Assembly (NCBI GenBank): GCA_018883485.1
Contig: VEQB01000066.1
Location: 1 to 9,478, forward strand
Length of the DNA stretch: 9,478 nucleotides
Reading direction: 5' to 3'
Source of the DNA: Bacteroidota bacterium
GTDB lineage: Bacteria > Bacteroidota > Bacteroidia > UKL13-3
Shown: positions 6,549-9,478 of the stretch, in pieces
Numbering within the stretch: position 1 is the first letter of the stretch
How the letters are laid out: each line of letters begins with the position of its first letter
Notes under the pieces: generated by a model
Database searches by the model: none
Told to the model about the DNA's origin: nothing
Seen by the model: the letters and a program-made list of their open reading frames with translations, nothing else
Translations under genes and position numbers: made by a program

Positions 6549-9233
6549 ATGCTATATACCTTTTTCACAATTCTGATTGGCGCTTTTCCTATGTATGTTA
6601 TTGGTTTTAATTTCAATACGAAATTATGCAACTTAAACAAAATTACCGCAATTAAAATAAGCCTAACTAATTCAAATAATTGCTTTTCAACTAATTATGT
6701 TTTTTCAGATACTGCAAAAACAAGCTTAATATTGGTTCAAGACTCACTTTCACAAGATTCTAACTACCTACCTTATACCAAATCTGCTATTACGAATAAA
6801 ATTAAATACAACGCCAAAGATTCTATTGTGTACGATGCAGATACTAAAACAGCAAGTCTTTATAAAGATGCTGCCATAGTTTACGATGAGTATGATATGA
6901 AGGCCGCTCGGATTCAAATTAATCTTGGAACAAAATTGATTAATGCCACTGGAGAGAAAGACTCAATAGGCTCTCTAATTAATACACCTGTGTTTAAACA
7001 AGGCTCAGACGAATACAAATTAGAGGAGGTTACATTTAACTATGAAACCAAACGAGGGCTTATGCGCATGTTTAGAACACAAGAAGGAGACGGTTTTATT
7101 CAAGGCAAGAAAGTAAAGCGCGATGAGTTTAATAACTTTTATATTAGAGATAGTTATTATACTACTTGTAGTGAAGACCATCCTCACTTTAGCATTACAG
7201 CCAAGAAGCTCAAGGTTATTCCTAACAATAAAGTAATTACCGGGCCTGCAAACCTAAACATCTTGGGTATGCCAACCCCTCTTGTAGTTCCTTTTGGCAT
7301 TTTTCCTCTCAAAAGTGGCCAACAAAGCGGCATCATTATTCCGTCTTATGGTAATGCTTTAGGAAGGGGCTACTTCTTAAGGCAGGGAGGTTACTACTTT
7401 GGCTTGGGGTCTAAATTTGACCTAGCCTTAATTGGAGATATATTTACCAATGGGAGTTGGCAATTAGGCTTTAGAAGCAACTATAACAACCGTTATAAAT
7501 ATAATGGTAACCTTAGTGCTAATTATGCTTACAATAAAAATGGCTTACCAGAAGACAGAAACTTTGAGGAGTTTAATACCTTTAATATTCGTTGGACCCA
7601 CGGCCTAGACGCTAAAGCCAAACCTGGAACAAGCTTTAGAGCAGATGTTAATTTAGTAGGCAACCAATACCTCGCATTCAATACCTATAATACAAGTGCT
7701 AATACGGCTTTTCAAAATAATATAAACTCTTCGGTAAATTATAACCGTTCATTTGGCAAAGGGAAATATAATTTGGGCGCTTCTGCTAGAGCCTCACAGA
7801 ACCTTGCCACAAGAGATATGAGCGCCACTTTACCAGATTTAACTTTCTCTGTACCTTCCTTTCAACCCTTTAAGCCTAAATGGAAACCAACAGCAGAAAA
7901 ATGGTATGAGAAAACCAGCATTAACTATACAGGTGCCTTTCAAAACATATTGACCACAAAAGACACCCTCCTATTTAAACCTAGAAATTCTACAGAACAA
8001 AAGGCCTACTTTGATAGCACCATGAGAAATGGATTTAGGCATAATATGAGCTTGCAAAACTCCTTTAACCTTTTTAAATATTATACCTTTTCTGTTGGTG
8101 CAGATTATAATGAAGTATGGACCTTTAAAACCCTTGAAAAGAATTATGACTCAATTAGCCAAAGAGCCGTAAATAGCTATAACAGCGGCTTCGATAGGTT
8201 CAACCAATACTCTTTTAGGGCTGGTTTAAATACCCGCTTTTATGGAACCCTTCAATTTAAACGCGCACGTTTAATGGCCATAAGGCATGTAGCTAATCCA
8301 GACCTTAGCTTTAGCTATACCCCAGACTTTGGAAATCCAAGGTATGGCTATTTTGAAAGAGTACAAATAGATTCTGCCGGAAGAACGCAAGAATACAGCC
8401 GCTTTGAAGGTTCCTTATTTGGTAGCCCGTCTAGAGGCAGACAAGGAAACATAAACTTTGGCTTAGACAATAACTTTGAAATGAAATGGAAAAAAGGAAA
8501 AGACACTGCCGAAAAAGTAGAGAAAATAAAAATCTTTGAAAGTTTAAGGCTGAGTGGCTCTTACAATATTTTTGCCGACTCATTAAAACTAAGCACCATT
8601 CCTATTAGCTGGCGTACCACACTTTTTAAGAATATAAGTTTAGTTGGTGGGGCAACCTTAGACCCTTATGTAAACCGATTGATAACCACCGAAAGTGGCT
8701 CGCAATTTTACCAAAGAGTGAATGTTTTTTATGCAGGTACTGAGAAAAAGTTAGGTAAAATTACCAATGCCAATATGGGTATTACTGCTAGCTTAAACCC
8801 ACAAATGTTTAACAAAAATAAACAAGCAAAATTGGAGGCACGAAAGAAAGAAATGGAATCCCAAAATTTCTTGGAATACAAACCAGACTGGTCTTTAAAC
8901 TTAAGTTATACCATTAACTACGACCATAACAATCTATTAAATCCAAACCTAGAACCCTTTGTTCAAACCCTTTCATTTAATGGCATGTTTAATCCAACTA
9001 AAAATTGGTTTTTTAATTTTAATTCTGGCTACGATTTTAGATTGAATAAGATTTCTCACTTAGGAATTGACTTACGCAGAGATTTACATTGCTGGCAATT
9101 TACCTTCTCTTGGACCCCGCTCTCTGCCTTTGGTACCCAATACTTCATTTTTAACATTCAGGTGAAATCGCCAACCCTGCAAGATTTAAAGGTTCCGAAG
9201 CGCAAAGATTGGTTTGATACAAGAAGGATTTAA
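6549..9233 (+). CDS. lptD: LptD-like outer-membrane LPS assembly protein (OstA family)
   Basis: 894 residues from the ATG at 6549. LptD is the outer-membrane beta-barrel that inserts lipopolysaccharide into the outer leaflet. The N-terminus (LYTFFTILIGAFPMYVIG) is a hydrophobic signal-like segment. An OstA/LptA-like jellyroll domain spans about residues 80-235 (NKIKYNAKDSIVYDADTKTA onward). Then come VITGPANLNILGMPTPLVVPFGIFPL, broken here only by the family pattern, and GIIIPSYG...GYFLRQGGYYF, characteristic of Bacteroidota LptD. The rest is a barrel of alternating aromatic strands ending in QYFIFNIQVKSP and a basic tail. Only four cysteines occur: C27, C45, C207 (in YTTCSEDHP) and C848 (in LHCWQ). 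The frame is open back to an ATG at 6435, but those codons overlap the amidase gene and encode no recognisable signal. A TTG at 6540 would give MRKMLYTFF, a more conventional basic signal start, and is a serious alternative. No LptE gene is visible nearby. Confidence 0.9.
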   Translation: MLYTFFTILIGAFPMYVIGFNFNTKLCNLNKITAIKISLTNSNNCFSTNYVFSDTAKTSLILVQDSLSQDSNYLPYTKSAITNKIKYNAKDSIVYDADTKTASLYKDAAIVYDEYDMKAARIQINLGTKLINATGEKDSIGSLINTPVFKQGSDEYKLEEVTFNYETKRGLMRMFRTQEGDGFIQGKKVKRDEFNNFYIRDSYYTTCSEDHPHFSITAKKLKVIPNNKVITGPANLNILGMPTPLVVPFGIFPLKSGQQSGIIIPSYGNALGRGYFLRQGGYYFGLGSKFDLALIGDIFTNGSWQLGFRSNYNNRYKYNGNLSANYAYNKNGLPEDRNFEEFNTFNIRWTHGLDAKAKPGTSFRADVNLVGNQYLAFNTYNTSANTAFQNNINSSVNYNRSFGKGKYNLGASARASQNLATRDMSATLPDLTFSVPSFQPFKPKWKPTAEKWYEKTSINYTGAFQNILTTKDTLLFKPRNSTEQKAYFDSTMRNGFRHNMSLQNSFNLFKYYTFSVGADYNEVWTFKTLEKNYDSISQRAVNSYNSGFDRFNQYSFRAGLNTRFYGTLQFKRARLMAIRHVANPDLSFSYTPDFGNPRYGYFERVQIDSAGRTQEYSRFEGSLFGSPSRGRQGNINFGLDNNFEMKWKKGKDTAEKVEKIKIFESLRLSGSYNIFADSLKLSTIPISWRTTLFKNISLVGGATLDPYVNRLITTESGSQFYQRVNVFYAGTEKKLGKITNANMGITASLNPQMFNKNKQAKLEARKKEMESQNFLEYKPDWSLNLSYTINYDHNNLLNPNLEPFVQTLSFNGMFNPTKNWFFNFNSGYDFRLNKISHLGIDLRRDLHCWQFTFSWTPLSAFGTQYFIFNIQVKSPTLQDLKVPKRKDWFDTRRI

Positions 9234-9279
9234 AATATTATAAAGATTTACTTTAATTTGAACCCATAAATACAAATAC
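9234..9279. other. Short AT-rich gap between lptD and gcvT
   Basis: 46 bases with no hairpin or T-tract that would make an intrinsic terminator. TTAATTTG (9253-9260) differs from the TAnnTTTG -7 box by one base, but no -33 box is at a suitable distance. Read-through from lptD into gcvT is therefore possible, although the two functions are unrelated. Confidence 0.3.
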
Positions 9280-9478
9280 ATGAAATACGTAGCACTTAAC
9301 GATCTTCACGTTGCCTTAGGCGCAAAAATGATTGAGTTTGCTGGATATAATATGCCAGTTCTTTATCAAAATTTAATCCAAGAACACAATGCCGTAAGAA
9401 ATAGTGCGGGTGTTTTTGATGTGAGCCACATGGGCGAGTTTTTGCTTAAGGGAGAAAAAGCTTTAGATCTTATACAAT
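9280..9478 (+). CDS. gcvT: Aminomethyltransferase, glycine cleavage system T protein (5' part, cut by right window edge)
   Basis: An ATG at 9280 opens 66 full codons to the window end. GcvT takes the aminomethyl group from the lipoylated H protein and, with tetrahydrofolate, yields methylene-THF and ammonia; it is a cytosolic enzyme. The residues show the conserved N-terminal pattern of the family: H10, GAKMIEFAGYNMP (14-26), QEHNAVR (34-40) and GVFDVSHMGE (44-53). These sit at the expected distance from the start, which supports this ATG. Related folate-dependent proteins (YgfZ, dimethylglycine dehydrogenase domains) share the fold, but the close match to FAGYNMP and FDVSHMGE favours GcvT itself. 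There is no Shine-Dalgarno site. It follows lptD on the same strand after 46 bp with no visible terminator. The C-terminal three quarters or more lie outside the window. Confidence 0.93.
   Translation, partial: MKYVALNDLHVALGAKMIEFAGYNMPVLYQNLIQEHNAVRNSAGVFDVSHMGEFLLKGEKALDLIQ

Noticed and set aside
1..9478. Search for mobile elements, CRISPR arrays, defence genes, tRNAs or a novel multi-gene system
   Set aside because: No transposase, regular repeats, tRNA-like folds or unexplained gene clusters were seen. Every complete gene belongs to a known family.

Overview
The window is AT-rich DNA from a member of the Bacteroidota. This is inferred from several things: the divergent LptD / amidase / MlaD group has lengths and motifs typical of that phylum, genes mostly lack Shine-Dalgarno sites, and sequences resembling the phylum's TTTG / TAnnTTTG promoter occur upstream of genes. 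The genus cannot be read from the sequence. All genes look chromosomal and housekeeping-like. I see no insertion sequence, phage gene, CRISPR array, tRNA, rRNA or plasmid function.

Layout, left to right. Positions 1-700 (minus) hold the first 233 codons of a secreted protein of unknown function, cut by the window edge. Positions 801-2102 (minus) encode a glycogen-synthase-like GT-B glycosyltransferase. Across a 120-bp divergent intergenic region, 2223-4628 (plus) encodes a complete cytosolic GH31 alpha-glucosidase. These two form a probable alpha-glucan (glycogen/maltodextrin) module. GH31 converges on an envelope module with only 8 bp between stop codons.

The envelope module has two arms. 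On the minus strand an N-acetylmuramoyl-L-alanine amidase (5659-6513) is followed by an MlaD/MCE lipid-transport protein (4637-5611), probably as one operon. Divergent from them, 6549-9233 (plus) encodes an LptD-type outer-membrane LPS assembly protein. So peptidoglycan remodelling, inter-membrane lipid transport and LPS insertion are encoded side by side. Positions 9280-9478 hold the start of gcvT, the glycine cleavage system T protein, cut by the right edge.

I do not find a convincing undescribed system. The points most worth a second look are the four-cysteine layout of the LptD, the non-ATG starts of the MlaD gene and possibly of lptD, the compact divergent lptD/amidase start region, and the unknown secreted protein at the left edge.
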